62,000 nt of DNA from Acanthaster planci (GCF_001949145.1 NW_019091386.1:932915-994914); one strand, 5' to 3'. Positions 22,751-37,493 are shown, counted from the first letter of the stretch. The notes: generated by a model from the letters alone, not told the origin. Numbers and translations are program-made.

Positions 22751-25700
22751 TCTAAAGAATTATTTTCAATAAGGAAGTACATGGATATCCCGGGAAAGTT
22801 GTGTAATAAAACCACGCACGGCCGTCATAACTTAGTGCCGCGCACTTTGCTTTTGTACACACAATGCGACAGCTCAAAGCAGATAGGACAGTTAGTTATG
22901 TCGACAGCTTTGAGCATACCCCTCCACCATTTCCCGAAATTTCTTTCTGCAAGAAAAACGTGGCGAATGGGGGTCACCACAGGACTGAAAATACAGACAT
23001 CCATTCATCTGACTGAAATGGGTTTTTGATCAGAAAATCTATTTTGAGCCGCCAGAACAACAACTATCATTAGGGTTAGCTTTCATCGGCCGGAATGATT
23101 CAAATTTTGAGAAGTGAGCTCGCTAACGACGCCCGATCCCGATAATACGCAGACCCGATCCGGCCATCAATCTTGAGTGGACCCGTGGAACGAGAGCTTA
23201 GGGACCCCGTATATATAGGCCAACCGTTTGCCCGAATTCTTGCTAAAGTGGAACTTTAACTGGGTATTGCTCAAACAGTAAAACATGATCCGTCGAGAGA
23301 CTATTTCCAATTTTGGAGCTCGAAATGTCAACAGCTTGCACGCAGCAAGCCAATGCGTTTACTGAACCTACTTTCCTGTGATTAAAAATTTGATTGTATA
23401 AAAAAACTGGGTCGAGGAGAAACAGTTTGAAAAATTAATTTTTATTTGTGCTGTCCTTCTACTTATTACTACATGCACGTATACTTATAAAAATATCATT
23501 AACATAAAAATAGATAAATGCAGGTGAACAATATACCAAATATGCTGTACAGTTAAGTGGGAACAGAAAAACTAGCGTGTGCTAAATGTTACTCTTCAAA
23601 CATACTAAAAAGCTACTTAATGTTTAATCAGTTATAGACTTAAATCCAGAGACTACTTGCAGCGAATTATTGACTTTGCACCAACCATTACATAGCTGCA
23701 TATAACTATAAACAGTTACTGAGCACCTAGCCATAGTTCAGGATAACCAAAACAATCTGATAGTGTCTCTTTTATTTGTCAATGCAAAAAAAAATCTTTC
23801 TCCCACCTGTATTTCCTATAAAGCAAGCTCTAGTTTGGAGCAAGCTCACTGACGCAAGCTTGTTGTGTTGCAGGCGTTGTGAAAGTCTCTTTGCAAAAAG
23901 AAACTCCCGATGGAAAGAAGATCTTTTGTCTGAAAAAAGGGCGTGGATTTTTCATCGGCATGACGTTTCCCTCGTGCCCAAAGCTGCAAAAACAGGTTCT
24001 CGTTTTGACAGTAAGATAGCCGTGAAAAAGTGCCACAAAGCACCGAGGACAGTGCCGCGTTGACCCCTCGACTGGATCGGGTGACGGACGGAGAGCGGGC
24101 ACAGCCGAATCGAAACGGAATGGGGTGTTACGAGCCTTTCTCCAGCGCACGCAGCTGTCGGTAACATGACCTCGTAACCAAAGTCATGAAAACGGAGACT
24201 GCGCCGATCGGGGGAGAGAGAACATAAGAAATAAGAAGCCACAGTTATTATTACTTGTTGAAACTTTTCACTGCCTTCGGCTCAAAACTTGATAACATCC
24301 ACCTACAAAAGAAAACTGAGAAGTGTTTCAAGCATCAACCAAGCCAAGTGCTCCCTTGACCGAGGATGATTGATACACACAGCCAATCGATCAAAATGCA
24401 AGTTCTGTTTCGAACTAATGACACCGTTCTCTGCACATTTCCCTCTGCTTGAAACAACCGCTTGCTAGACATCAAAAGCTGCCCTCGCTGTCACTGCAAA
24501 CAAAATTTATTCAAAAACAAGATCCTTCGCGGTAAAGGTGGATTTCTTTATTCGCTTCGCACTCGCGAGTGCGATCCTGTTACTTAATTCATCATTTCGA
24601 ATAGTAATCGAATCCATCTGAATCTGAAAAAGCGAACTGATTTGCAAGCGCCCCCGGGGGTAAAGAAGCCTCGGCTCAAGTCGATGTGTGTCAGTGCTGC
24701 GTCCAGAAAAGTTCCAGATCATATGTACCTGGAGAATTGTAGGTTCGCATTCTGTAGAGACGTCAAGGCAACGTGCGGGGGTGGGTTTTGAGGTCCCTGC
24801 TAAAAAGCAACGGGCAGGGGATATAACCGAAGGATTGGTCTCGCGTTAGCAGGCGGCATCCAAGGTCCCAGGGACCGCTTTTTCCGCTCTACCGTATCAA
24901 GAGCCTTGGGTGCACGTTTATCCCTCCGGGGGTTCAAGCCTAGGCCGGGCGACGATAATCGGAATCGACCGCAGACTTAGAGTTCTGCACTAAGGTTTGC
25001 TTCGAGCGCTGCATTCAGATTGATACGGCCATAAAACCGAGAGGTGAAAAATCGATCAATGTGCGCTGTTGGTTGCGTTGATTTGGACTTCAATTTTGCC
25101 AACATTTCCAGAGTACTGATTCCTGAGACAAAACGTTTTCCGCTATAATGCAATTTGAGAGTCGTCTTGAGATGTGCCACATTAAGTGCATTAATTACGG
25201 GCGAAACATATTAAGACAGCCAAGTATCCATACAGACGACTGTTTCAGGTCCTTGGGTTCAGAAATCCGATTGCTTCGAATGTATACATATCGAGTCAAC
25301 ACAATATGACCATAACACAATATCACCTCTGAACTTAATTTGAATATTCGGCCATTCACAAAATTATAACAAGTTTAGTATGAGCGCACCCGTTCCTAAA
25401 CTCATCCAATCAGACTTGGGAAAGGTATATAACTGTTGCGTCGCACAGCACTAAATACTGCAGTTCGACGAGTAGAATTAGGGGTCCAAACTACCTTCAC
25501 ATGCCTCTTCGACTTAAAGGTCGCCGAGATTTGCGAAAAGTGCGAGCTCGTCAAGCTAAAACATGCGTGTGTCAGCGCAGTTCCACCGCATTTGTTGCAT
25601 GTCCTCTGACAAGTCATGTACAATTCCGGTGGCTTTGCATGCCCTTGCTTACATACCATTATTTACATTAAGGCAGAGAACCTAAAGCGCCCTCAAGAAG

Positions 25701-28379
25701 CAACCGTGCCACCAATCAAATGTGTGTTGAGAAAACAAGTATCCATGTTGACAATGCAATATTTGAGAATATTCATTTTGTGCCCTGCGTTCTGCAACAT
25801 AATGCAGTGGGTGAAGCAAGCCTTTATTATTTCGTGTTCCCTCTTGTCTTTTTGCTGCCCACAACTCCTCCATCGGGACAGTGACCGGATGTGCGATGGC
25901 CAGTCTCCTCTCCGTCCCGAAGTCGAAGAAGCACACAAAGAGTGTCTATAGGCGAAAAAAACAATAATAACCCGGTTGGTGTGTTGGTTGGGGGTGGAGT
26001 TCCCCAAGGGATGGGCTGTCTATCCGAAAACACCGTCAATATGGCGTTGACGACCATGTCTGAAGGATGGCATCATCACTTGCGTAAGTCAGCCGCCATA
26101 TAAAGAGGTCACACGCCCTATTTGAATACACAGCGCTGTTGACAGATGCCTGACCAATGATTCCGCCACAGCAGGCAAAGAGTCTGTTCAGTCCCCAGTC
26201 GTTTCCGTTCTTAGGGTTCAGCTCAGCACGATCATCTCTGTAACACCAAGAGCTCAAAAAAAAAAAAAAAAAAAAACCCGCGTGCATTTTTGCATTCTCT
26301 TTCATAGTCGGCCGAGTTGGAACAGTTTTGAAATGTGGGACGAGATGCGCTTCTAATGCGTGGACTATTTTGGTCCCGCTTGCGCCGCGGGGGGAGATTA
26401 CTCCAAATTCCTTCCAAATATCGCTGCCTGTAAAAATAATAAATAAATAGGCACATACTAGCGGTTCCCCAGCACACCTGCATAAGCCTGTTCTGTATCC
26501 TTGGTTGTTTGATACAGTTACAGAATAGTTTCAATCGGGGCTTACTGGATTAGATCTTGTACCCGTCGGCAGAAAAAAAGGCCGAGAATCACAGGATAGA
26601 TGGAAAGACGAGTGGACTTCGTTTGACAAACACGATCGTCATCTAGCATACCTTGTTTGTTTTTTGGTTTTTTTTCCCTCAAAAAGGTCATATAAATTTT
26701 ACGAGATATACCATATATTTGGGTCCGTGTTGCCTGTAATATCAGAAAAGGGCTCGAATAATGCTTAACAGTTGAGTTTTGATCCTGCGTGATTTTGTTT
26801 TTTACATCTTCCCACCTTCTTCTTCGTAGCTTTGTTGATCTTTACACTAAGTACTATCACTGACACTAACTGGAGAACGCTAAATGTCAACCAAATACAT
26901 CTGTACTCCCGAGGGGGGTTGCAAGGATGGTAAAAATCCTTTCCAATACGCTTTGCGAGTGCTTCAATAAATTCGCACTGTGTTATATGAATAGTTCATG
27001 ATTTTTTTGCCAGAGTTTTGCACGCGGGGTGAGCGGATATTTAGGCAACAGAGCCTTGCGATGTTACTGTCGCTGTCGTCGCCGTTGTCGTAAGGTCGCT
27101 CTCTCAGCGAGCGACGCACTCCGACTCTCACAACTGTCTCTCAACATCCAGCACCTCTCCAGCGGCAGTCCCGAAGAGACCTTCCCCGGACAAACGGTCT
27201 TACACTTCACCATAGCTGGCCACCGAGTTGACCGCTGCTTCTCAGGTGATTTGCCGGTTTGGACTCGTCCGCCTGAACCGTTCGACTGCACTTCGCCCGA
27301 GAGTCAGATTTCCATACTAATATTTGCATAGGACCAGATTTTCTGCTGCATACCATGAGCTTCATTCATTAGTCCCGGTGTTCATAGTATAAGATTACTG
27401 CTCTCAGGGAGAGGGGAAATCAGTGAGAGGGACGCAGAGAGTTCGATGAGGAGTAGTGTCAAACAATATCTTTCTCCAAGATGAGTGGTGTCATGTTTGT
27501 GAGATTGCGTTATGATAGTGATTTTAAAAGTAGTATATAGTTACCCACATGCTATCATCAGAAGACTGTAACAAGGGATTGTGGGGCCTTTTGAACAGTA
27601 TTGTGAGGTCCAAGCCATTGTTTAAATCGAACTTGATTTCAGGGCCGGGGGAAGTCTTTAAATCGTATCGGGCCCAGCGGGCCGGCATTGTGCCGGCCCA
27701 GCTTCTCGCCGGCTTGGGATGCAGCTCTGACCGCCCTGAACAGACGATAGCCCTCGGCAGAACAGGGAGCCCGGGTAACAGCATCCCCTTGCATCAACAT
27801 AAACATCTTTGTTCTCCACCCCTGGTTCGATTAATGAATCCTCGACAGGCCCCCTGAGCTTTCAAGCTCGACATTAACGCTCCACTTCTATCCTGTGTCT
27901 AGCTAGTGAAGACGTGAAACTCCCAAAATGCCCAAGGCTGTTTTCTTTGAATAACTATGTTTATTTTCTCACTGCAAAGATCTGTGCCAGTTCTCAAAAG
28001 GACTTCAGGACAGAACCTCGGTTTGCATACCGTCGCGACAGATACCAGACAATCCTGGGAATATGGGACGGTTGTTAAAAGTTCTCCCTTTGTATTTTCG
28101 CTGACTGCGTCTCATTAAAATGTAAATTCACGAGCGTCCAAATGCTTCCCCTTCCACAAATTGCTTTTCCAGGTTTGGCGACTTCCAGTCAAATATCAAA
28201 GTGACAACATGTCACTCGAAAGTCGCAATACTTTTTCAATTCAGGACGGCTTCTCACACACCTTGAAGAAATTGTTTTAAAGGCGATTGTCGATAAGAAA
28301 AAAATTTAAAGACAAGACAATTATCTCCAATAATACTTTTGTAGCCATATCTTCTTATGTCTCGTTTTCATCGTTCGCG
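22751..28379. other. No supported gene
   Basis: Open frames up to about 110 codons occur but lack domains and splice support. A 21-base A run lies at 26,256-26,276 and explains a phenylalanine-rich minus-strand frame there. Confidence 0.45.
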
Positions 28380-28900
28380 TTTACTTTCATCACGGTGTGT
28401 CTTATTTCAGCTGTCTCGGCTTGCCTGAAGTCGTGTTAACTCGGCCGATCGTCTCGACTCGATCCTAGTCTCCTTGTGTCCGGTCTCAATTCTCCTCAAG
28501 TTTCCTCAACTCATCTCATTGCTCATGGTTCTGAGTCGCCTCTCTCCTGTCTGTATCAGTGCGTGATATGCCTTTTGTCTCTGCTCACTGGGCACATCGA
28601 ATGACCGACGGAAGCCATTTCGACTCGTCTCGGCCCCAATCGTCTTTACTCGTGCCGTTTCATCTGAGTCGATGTGTTTTGCGTGGGCACTTGTCGTCTA
28701 GACTCTTGCCATCTCAAGTAGACTCTATACGCGTGTCGTCTTCGAATCGTCACGATGCCCCTTCGTCTCCACTCGTGTCATTCCACAGCAATGGTCTCGA
28801 CTCCCCCCCCGGATTATTCGGAGCCACATTGTGTCTCGAAGTCGCATACTATCGTCTAATGCCTCGCGTTTGGTACCGAATGATGTCGTCTGCTTCGTGT
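28380..28900 (+). repeat. Degenerate TCGTCT/CGACTCG-rich tract
   Basis: Short phrases such as TCGTCTCGACTCG, TTCGACTCGTCTCGG, GTCGTCTAGACTC, GTGTCGTCTTCGAATCG and GGTCTCGACTCC recur at irregular 20-60-base spacing. A 150-codon frame through this tract is Ser- and Arg-rich, as expected from the composition, and is not called a gene. Confidence 0.5.
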
Positions 28901-30802
28901 GTGAACTCGCCAGGACTCCTGCCTCCTGACCCGTGCCGCCTTGACCTGCCTTGTTCCTCGTATCTGGTTCCAACCGTTTCAACGTCTGTCAGGTTTAAAA
29001 TTTTAGTTTGACTCAGTTCGACTCGTTTATCTGTAATTGTGATCTGTTTTACATCTTGCACGATTCGGTTCGGTCGTGTTAGGCCCTCTGATTTGTAATG
29101 ACTTATGTCTAGTATTTAATCTCAGCGTTGTTTCTTGTTTGTCCTCCTTTTAAAACCACGCCCTCTTTTTACCCACCCCCCTCATCAGATTTCCTCCCAC
29201 CGTGTCGTCTCCATGTCCCTTGCCATTTTGTCCTAGGCCAATCTTGTTTTCCACGATTCTACATCTTGACGAAAAAAAAAGCCTATGGTCTCACCTCTGA
29301 ACACCATTGGTCGAGACATGAGATCTTGTAGACTCGGTTTAGACGCATAGTAACTTGCAAACGGCGTAAACACCAACTTTACTCGATCGTGCCCTTTTCT
29401 TTTTCCAAAGGAGAGACTCAGGGGCATTTGGTCAGCAGTTGTAAGAGTGAGTCGTTGGGTTACCAACATGTTTTGATTATTTATTCATCCTATACAGCTG
29501 CCATGGCGAATTATTTCTTCGGGGATATCGCGTCCATTTATATTTGATGACCTAGGCTCGGAACTCCTGCTCAAAGGGGAAAATTGAAAACACGCAGGTC
29601 AGCAATTTATACAGTGTCCGCTTTTAGGGTGAAATTGAAACGCAAGACCTCACAGTGATTAACATTCATTAATCAAAACCCCAAGGAAATAAACGATAAA
29701 AGTTTTTAAGGCCTCGCGGATGCTGTAATGATGGAGATCACTTCTGTATAGGTGAACGTTATAGATATAGGTATTTGGGCGTAGGCAGAAACGCACCAAT
29801 ACATTTTAATTTGTACTTATTTACGCAGCGAAACCTCGCGAGAATTTTTGAGGGATCGAGATCGTTATCGAGACTGAAGTGGTGCAGTGCCCCTTGATGG
29901 CACCGTTTCCTCGTCCCGCGCGGTATCGATCCGGTTCAAGCCACGAATCGTTAGGAGTGCTGCCCTGATTCTCTTTCATCCGAAGGGTGCAGACTTGAGG
30001 AGGTACTTTGAGAGCTTGTGTTATGTTTTAACGACCGTACCGCGCCACAATCCCTAGAAGGTGTACTTTGGCGCAAGAAGCCCTGTTTCTCCATCTTTTT
30101 CGTGTCCTTGCAATTCTCGATTGTCGCCTTCTAGGTCGGTAATTTCTTGTCAAGTGCCATCTGTTTGAACAGCTTAGGTTGGCTGAGTTCGGCAAAAGGG
30201 ACAAGACTCACGATTACGCCCCAAACCATTTAACCTTTTCCATGTCACGAGAGGCCTCTTCACAGTGTAGTCTGACAACCTTAGATGGTTGTTTGTAACA
30301 ACTCAGGTTTCTTCCTTGGCTAAAATTTCCACGCTTTGAGCAAATTTAAGCGTTCAACTTTCTTGTGTCCAGGGTTCAAACTCTTTTACAAAAGGGTTAT
30401 ACTTTTATGTCAACTCCACTCCACTCTCTTTAAATCAAACTTTTATTCGCCAATTTTGTCTGTACATATACTCCCTCCACTTCGAAAACGTCTGCTGCAG
30501 GCTGGGACTCACTTAATATTTGTTGCCTCTTGGGCAGTGCTAGATATGCAATGTGCAAGGTCGTAGCGACGTAAGCTGATCTGTTCGCAATCTGTTTCAG
30601 CACTACCCATCATGTACGGAAAGAACTACCAGTTACGACAAATTGTCTTCCTCAAACACATTTCACGGATTTCCTAATGTATGCAATGATCATCCGTCAC
30701 ACTTTAAAAGGGTAGCTTTAATCGATAGTTTCTGAGTTTGGCGCATGTGCATAATTACCCTAAGCTACGCTCATCGTCACATACAGCGCTCAAAACATTG
30801 AG
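28901..30802. other. No supported gene
   Basis: Mixed AT-rich and pyrimidine-rich DNA was seen, without domain-bearing frames or recognisable RNA genes. Confidence 0.4.
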
Positions 30803-30995
30803 ATTCCTTTCCATATGTACGCTTTCGGTTGCGTTGCGTTGGCGAAGCGTTCGTGCGTTTCACCGTCACGGAGACAAAAATTGACTCCGTACACACGTGT
30901 CCGTTGGGTTTGGCCGTCAAAATCGCCCCTGGAGCGGTTTTGACGGAAATGCAACGCTTGGCGCAGGTGTTGACTCCCATATGGAAAGGCGCCTT
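30803..30995 (+). mobile_element. Family A MITE, copy A1 (uninterrupted)
   Basis: The ends are CCTTTCCATATG (30,806-30,817) and CATATGGAAAGG (30,978-30,989), with GCGCCTTT outside the right end. The interior has GTTGCGTTGCGTTGGCGAAG, TTCGTGCGTTTCACCGTCAC, an ACACACGTGT palindrome, a CGTCAAAATCGCC/GGCGGTTTTGACGG-like hairpin, and GCAACGCTTGGCGCA. This is the reference copy used to recognise A2 to A5. Confidence 0.85.
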
Positions 30996-33900
30996 TAGGC
31001 AACGCTTCCACACCGAGCCACACCCAATAAATTATGATGGTTCCCACTATCGCTTGCTTATAATGCAGGCCTCATAACAATATGTGACACTCGCTAAGGA
31101 CAAAAGGTATCGCTTTAAATCTATTTAAGAGCAGTCTTGTACTGAAAGTTAACTGCAGATATGCTGTCCGCCCCGAGCAGAAGCATCCTGTCATCGGTTG
31201 AAAAGAGCCATACTGGACTATAGTGTTCATTTTGTTAGTAGCGATGCGACCATAAAGCGTGCATTTCATAGTCAGTCGTGAACCAGCGAAGCTCAGTTCC
31301 GACCAAAGGAGTCTCCGTTGCCAAGATAATTGCGCCCTCTCTTGGTCCAGGTTGAGACTCATACCGTAATTTCTAGGAATACAAAAAAGTTCAAATTCTT
31401 ATTCAATAATTTGATAATACATATAAAACGACAAGTCACTGCATCATTTTATCGTTGAAGCAAACATTTTTGTAGCCTGACTTATAGCCAGGTAAAAAAA
31501 GAGAGAGAGAGAAATCATGAAAGTCATTTTAAAATCATGGTCGGAATCGCTGGGGCATTCAAATTGCCTCCGCGTGTGTCTCACGCACGCCAGGCCCAAG
31601 TGGGATTTGAAAATTGTGGCTGAAAGTCATCGCCTCGATATATTCAGTCAACATGGACTGAATTTGCATCCCTGGAACGAATGATCAAATTACGGGCACG
31701 AGGCGGAATATGGTATTACTGATCTCTTCCTGTCAAGAGAGATCACACGATAACCGTCATGAACGAGAAGAGACTGAAACGAGTACCGGTATACCTGCTC
31801 TTCATACAAATTACGTGCTAATCCTGCATATTTGGAGTAAGGTAAATTGCATCGACGGGCTTTTTTCGTCGTAATACTTCCTTCGGTAAGAAACGCTTTA
31901 CTCTTGCAGTAAACTGTTAGTCACATTTCTACACATGCATTTTTTTTAACTTAAGACTTGGTCACTCAACCTGGCTTTTTTTGTGTGTGTGCGTGCTTTT
32001 CCCAACTACCGGCAAACAAGTAGTCGAGTCTCCGCGCTCCTGTCATCCAAAGGTATAGGTTTCGACACCTCCACGGGGACTAGCGACTTAAAGACTTAAC
32101 ACCCCTTCCGAATGAGGCGTGTCGAATGGTCCGCGTTGACCGAGCCTCCCAAGTGCGGCTCGGATCGAATTCCCGCCTACTTCACACTTGTCACAGCTCG
32201 CTCCTAACTTGAGAAATCAGTGAGATGGATTCCTGCATTAAGCAATCAAATTTGCTTGATGGGAAACAGGGCAAGCTGAGAGTTGGGATTTCTTTCGTGA
32301 GAGGCTCATCGATTGCATATTTGATATTATCCCTGATGAAAAATCTGGAAATGAAGAGTGGGATTCTATTCTACGGATGGTTAGTGCTTAAGAGTAGAAA
32401 TGGTGCTTAGTTTAATACGCCTGACCTGGCTGCACTAAAGTGGAATACAAGCCAGATAATTCTTTTCAGAAATGATTGAAGGCCAAAGAGCGTCGATTTA
32501 TTGACTTCAGCCCCAACATTGCTGTGAAATTGTATTACTGAAGTGGCAGGGGGAATAGCTACCCACTGGTTTTTGACTGGTTTGTTACTAGGCACGAGTA
32601 CAAATCAATCTTCTTTGAATCCAAATGACATCATGTGGACAAATTTCGTTCTCTGTTTATCAGTATTTCTAGTTGCATTTCTCTTTGCAGTCACGGCGTA
32701 TTTATGATGGCTCATTAACCAATATCGAAAGTCTTATTGCTTCCCTTGAAATCAGATGTGTGGTGATGCAAATTTCAATTTGAAATGCACGGGCTAACTT
32801 TGGTTGGGATCACTTGGCCAGGGCGGGAATGCACTGTATTTGTTCAACCAAGTAGCGCCTCAGCTCTCTGAGTTAAACTTTGCAAAGTCTCTCAGTTAAC
32901 CTGGCAAATTGTGCAAACAGGGTAGAGGCGCCGACAAGAGCTCCGCATCGCGCACACATTGGCCGGCGTGCATGAAGCTGAACAAGCACTCATGATTTTC
33001 ATCGGAATGAACACAACCGCACGTGGAGCGTCTCAACGCACCCGGACGACGCGCAAGCGATGCCGTTAGAGCGTCGAGGGGGGACCTGCGAGCGGCAAGA
33101 GCCATTCTTGTGGGCCAAGGTGACGCAGGGTCTCGTTGGCTGCGTCGGGAAGTCCAGGACTCGTTTCGACACTAGGACTTTCGGAGGAGCTCTTCATGAA
33201 AAGGACAGTCACAGCAACGCGTACACAAAGATTTTACGTCGCATCTTGGCATTTAACAATACTACATGTGTAGAACAGTAAGCGTATCTCTAACTATCAG
33301 GTTCACGTTTCCTCAGAGGAGAAGAACCCCAGGTATTCTAACAGTACACCAAATTTAAGCATTCGGAGATGCGCCTGCTGAGTTGGCCCGCAGCGTCCAG
33401 ACGAACACAAACATTCTTCTGTCTTGCTCATCGGAGAAACAGATCCTTTGATGACAGTGCGAGTTTGAAGTCGGCTGGAAAAAAAAACACTCCCGCGTTT
33501 TCACTGCGGTCCGTTAAAGGAAACATGCAGTGGATACACAACTGTGTTTTACAGCACCACAGCCAAGATCTAAATACTTGTTTTCATTTCAAGTAAAGCG
33601 AAGGTGGTAGTGTTTCAATTCTTAGAAAATACTCTAATGCACGAGGGCGCTATCTTGATGCCAAACATGGCACTCTCCGTCAAAAGAGCCGTAAGAACAG
33701 TAACAATCAGTCCTTCAAAATCACCCGCAAACTCTGTTTTGAGGTTGTGAAGGAACTGCTATTGTTGTAAACAAGTTGTTTATCATGAAAACCGAATGTA
33801 AAGAGGAATCTACTCCAAACAACGTGAGAAAAATTTGGTATCGTGTGTACGAATATTGTACACAAAGCTACGATGACACTACTGCTTTTCCTTGAGTGAC

Positions 33901-36900
33901 ATCACGCTTTGGCTCATGAATGTGGAAATCTGCATTAGCATAAAATCTTAAATGTTGACATTTCTCACTTTGACTGCTACAAAGGAGGTGAATAGTTTTC
34001 ACGTGATCACGTACTTCATTTTAATCAAGTCATGAACACTATACTAGGTGGTTCCTTAAGCAAGACTCCAGCGACACACTCTGAGTGTACACTCCTAATG
34101 TCTCGATACCGATGACAATTGCCGAGGGGTTGCTGCGGATTTGACGGACACTTAGGACAGCGCGGCCCGAATGTTGTGGGAAGCTGGGGATGTCTGTTTC
34201 CGCCGGGCCGTGGGATGAATGCTCGTCATGCGCGAGAAATTGGGGCTGACACTTCTTGCAATCTGAGACGTAATCTGATTCCGACCTCATTTTGTAGATA
34301 TGATATGCCCGTGCATGAAAACAAACACAGTGACAGCTAGCGCTGCGTATTCCTCCTTTTGTACTTTGTCTCAGCGACAGGACTGACTGCCGAAGGCAAT
34401 AAAAAAATTACCCTGCACAGCGCCCTGAAATAAACTGTACATAAATTAACAGCAGCAGACCGACAGTGCAAGGTAATTAACAAACAAGCAGCCGACTTCC
34501 CGCGAGATTGTGCTGCCTGCATGCATGTTTTGTCTTCAACTTGCATGTCGTCAAAAACGTGCCTGGGACTTCGTCGAGGACCGGGAGTCGAGTGACTGCC
34601 ACACCAAAGCTGGAGCACACCGTGGAGGTAAAAAAGAGCCATCCGCGTTGCAGACAATCTGCAATTGTTGGCGACCGCTTGTCGAGCGTCAGGTACGGTG
34701 TTCGTATGGCCACCCTCGCAGAGATCCATCGCGAAAGCGTTGGCTAAATACCAGACACAGCATCGCGGCGACATGCCACGGAATCGCAGGCCATCGGAAC
34801 AGTAGGCCTACATCTGGTTCAAAGTTGCCCCAGGGAAAGAAATGCATCAGTCCAAGTGATTTTAATTTCGTTACGGTTGGCGTCAAAAACGGTACAAATA
34901 CCTTCAGATGGAAAGGACGCAAAACCGCAACAGCAAGGCCTATTGAAAGTACGTCAACACTAAACTATCAAACTTAATTAAAAAGTTAATATATCAAGAC
35001 ATCATTTTTTTGCCACGGTTTCGGTCTTGCCGCTAATTTGCAGTCTTCAGATGCAAGTGGTTTTGAATTATTACAAATGAAAGTTTCATTCGTAGGCCTA
35101 AAAACACCGACCTCTTTTGTGAGCCGGATGTAAGATATTTTCAGCCCGTCAGAACGATTGATGGCATCATTCGTTTTCATTCCAAGATCCGCGTGAAACC
35201 ACCCGCCGCTACTTCAAGGGAAGGCGACGAGCTCCATTTCGCAAAACCAATCTGCGTACGAGAAGTTTTTTTCCGCTGGACACGCTGGTGCGAAACGAGG
35301 TCTTAATTTAATATCAGGGCCTTCTCACCGCCGCGTAAATAAAATTTAATCTTTGTGACCGGCTGGGGGGGACCCGAGGACCCCAAAAATGAACAATCAG
35401 AAGTGACGGCAAGTGGAACAATTCCAAGAGGTTTTATGATTAAATATTCAAAAAGTGGATGGAAATCTACAAGCCCTGGGCAAATTTTTCCATTTATCAT
35501 GAAGATAGTGATGGTTTGTTCAGTTTTGGAAGGTAACGTCCGTTTTTTTTTTGTTGTTGTTTTTTACGGGTGTGAATGCTTATCACGCTGTTCAGTGTAC
35601 TTCCTGCAAAAACTTGCTATTTCCAACATGACATCTTAAAAATGAACATGAAGGTTACCATTTCTTGCCGTGATGTTGTGAGATGGTTTGAATACTGAGA
35701 GTGAGTTGTCGCTGGTTCTTCTCAATTATTACAGTTATCTAGTCTCACTGAAGAGTCTTCGGAACTAGCGAATACGTCCATCAACAAATCCATAAAAGAG
35801 GATGCAGCCAATGTCCTCTATATTTCGGGATCCCTTCGGTCTGGTTTCCAGATTGTGTCCATGTAAGACCACCATCTTGCATTCACTGCGATACAATCCA
35901 ACCTCATCAAATCCTCTCCCTACCTGCAACTTTTACCCGCTGAACTCCCTCCACGAAGTACCCCTCTTTCCTTTGTCGGCTTTTGGCCTCTCATTCTCTT
36001 AGATGGCTGTGCTTTCAGCTTTGAATTAGGACAAGGCCCAAAACAATCGAAACAGCCATGATATTGGTTTTATGGCAAAAGCACATGAGACACAGTTTTT
36101 TTTCTAAGATGGAAATTGAAACTTCCATTTCAGAAGCAACCTTGGGGAGAGACGGCGGTCGATTATCCATAGAGAAAGGACCAATAGTCAAGCCAATCAG
36201 AAATCGAGTAGCCGGGCTGTTATCCAGCCCGCGTCAACGTTCAAGGCGAGACAAACCAGGTGTGAAATAGAGCCACTATTGAATTAGTCGCGTCCCGCCG
36301 CGCCCAAGGGGGAAAAAGTCAAGCCCGATAGGCGGGTACCTTAAGGCCCAGCTCTTGCGATACCCACTAAGAGGGAGAAGCAGTGGAACCAGACCTTGTG
36401 GATTTGTAGGCTCGTTGATGATTAGCGGACGAGGTTACAATGGGGCAAGTTTCCTGCGCAATTACGGAAATCCTACCTGCCAAACGTGACAGAATTAAGC
36501 TCCGAGTTTCGACTTCGACAACAAAGCATCCCTACAATAAATTTAAAAAAGAAATTCGACACTTGAAAGGATACCACATATTACAAAATTGATTTCTTTT
36601 TCAACATCGTATATCCGGTTTCCTTCCAACAGAAATGGATTCAGTTTAAAAAAATACAGTTCCCAACATACACCGCAGGTGCTTTTGTTATTTATCGAGA
36701 CCGTCCACCAAAACGATATTCAGATGTTGAGTTTGTGGAGACTCCAGCAGGCCTCTTCGGTTACCACGAAAATCGACTGCTACATTCAAAATCCATAGTA
36801 TCAAAGTAACGGTGCTTCTTGATGGTGAACTTCACCTATCTGTTTGCGTGTGCATGCTGTGAAAAACACAGCAAGAACTCCCCTCGGAATTTTTATGGAG

Positions 36901-37344
36901 AAGGAACCATGTCCAGTGGCATTGAAAGTCTACACGGCCGTTGTTGCCCACGTCACTCTCACACTAATCCTCGCTCACTCAGTGGCGCGCCCCCAGGATT
37001 TGTTGTGGGAGGGGAGAGTCGGACCGGAAGTTACCCCAAAACTAGCTTGTGGTGCTCAAGCCCCACCCTAGTTGCGCCCTCACGGGACTGGAATTGACGG
37101 TAAGTATCAGAGCTAGTAGTTTACGATGTAGGCGCATATTGTATCTTCCAGAGGCCTCCCCCTTGGGTGCGTCAGTGCGCATAGTTTGCAAGGACGCCTT
37201 CCACCAGAAAAATCTCTTTCCGATCTACGAAGAGTCGTATATTGAAGTCATATACGAAGGTGGCGCATAGGCTTTTGAGGACCATCTTTAAGCCGACCCC
37301 GAAAAAGATTTTACAAGAAAATACGTTCGTACGCAGGACACTAT
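30996..37344. other. No supported gene
   Basis: Short frames only. A cluster of overlapping frames at 34,337-34,977 shows no known domain on either strand. TAGGCCTA palindromes lie at 34,803-34,810 and 35,093-35,100. Confidence 0.45.
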
Positions 37345-37493
37345 GAGCGTTTTCGAAACGAGTGGATTCGGCTTAGACTTTGGTTTCGCTGGTTCCAGCC
37401 ATTTTGAAGCAGCGTTCGAAACCACATGTTCAAGCTTTGACTGGAACCAGCAAAACTAGAGACTAAGCTGCATCCACTCATTTGAAAACGCTC
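37345..37493. mobile_element. MITE with about 54-bp terminal inverted repeats
   Basis: The left arm begins GAGCGTTTTCGAAACGAGTG and ends CTGGTTCCAG. The right arm begins CTGGAACCAGC and ends CATTTGAAAACGCTC. About 45 of 54 positions pair, with one small gap, around a core of about 42 bp. It lies immediately beside the partial family A copy A3. There is no clear target duplication, and the superfamily is unassigned. Confidence 0.8.

Noticed and set aside
26036-26534. Minus-strand frames with a Phe run
   Set aside because: The Phe run is a 21-base A tract at 26,256-26,276, and the rest has no domain.
28559-29011. 150-codon plus-strand frame
   Set aside because: Its Ser/Arg/Leu-rich composition follows the TCGTCT repeats. 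There are no splice sites or domain, and an antisense frame is open as well.
34337-34977. Overlapping frames of 145-155 codons on both strands
   Set aside because: Openness on both strands with no recognisable domain or splice context suggests composition, not coding.
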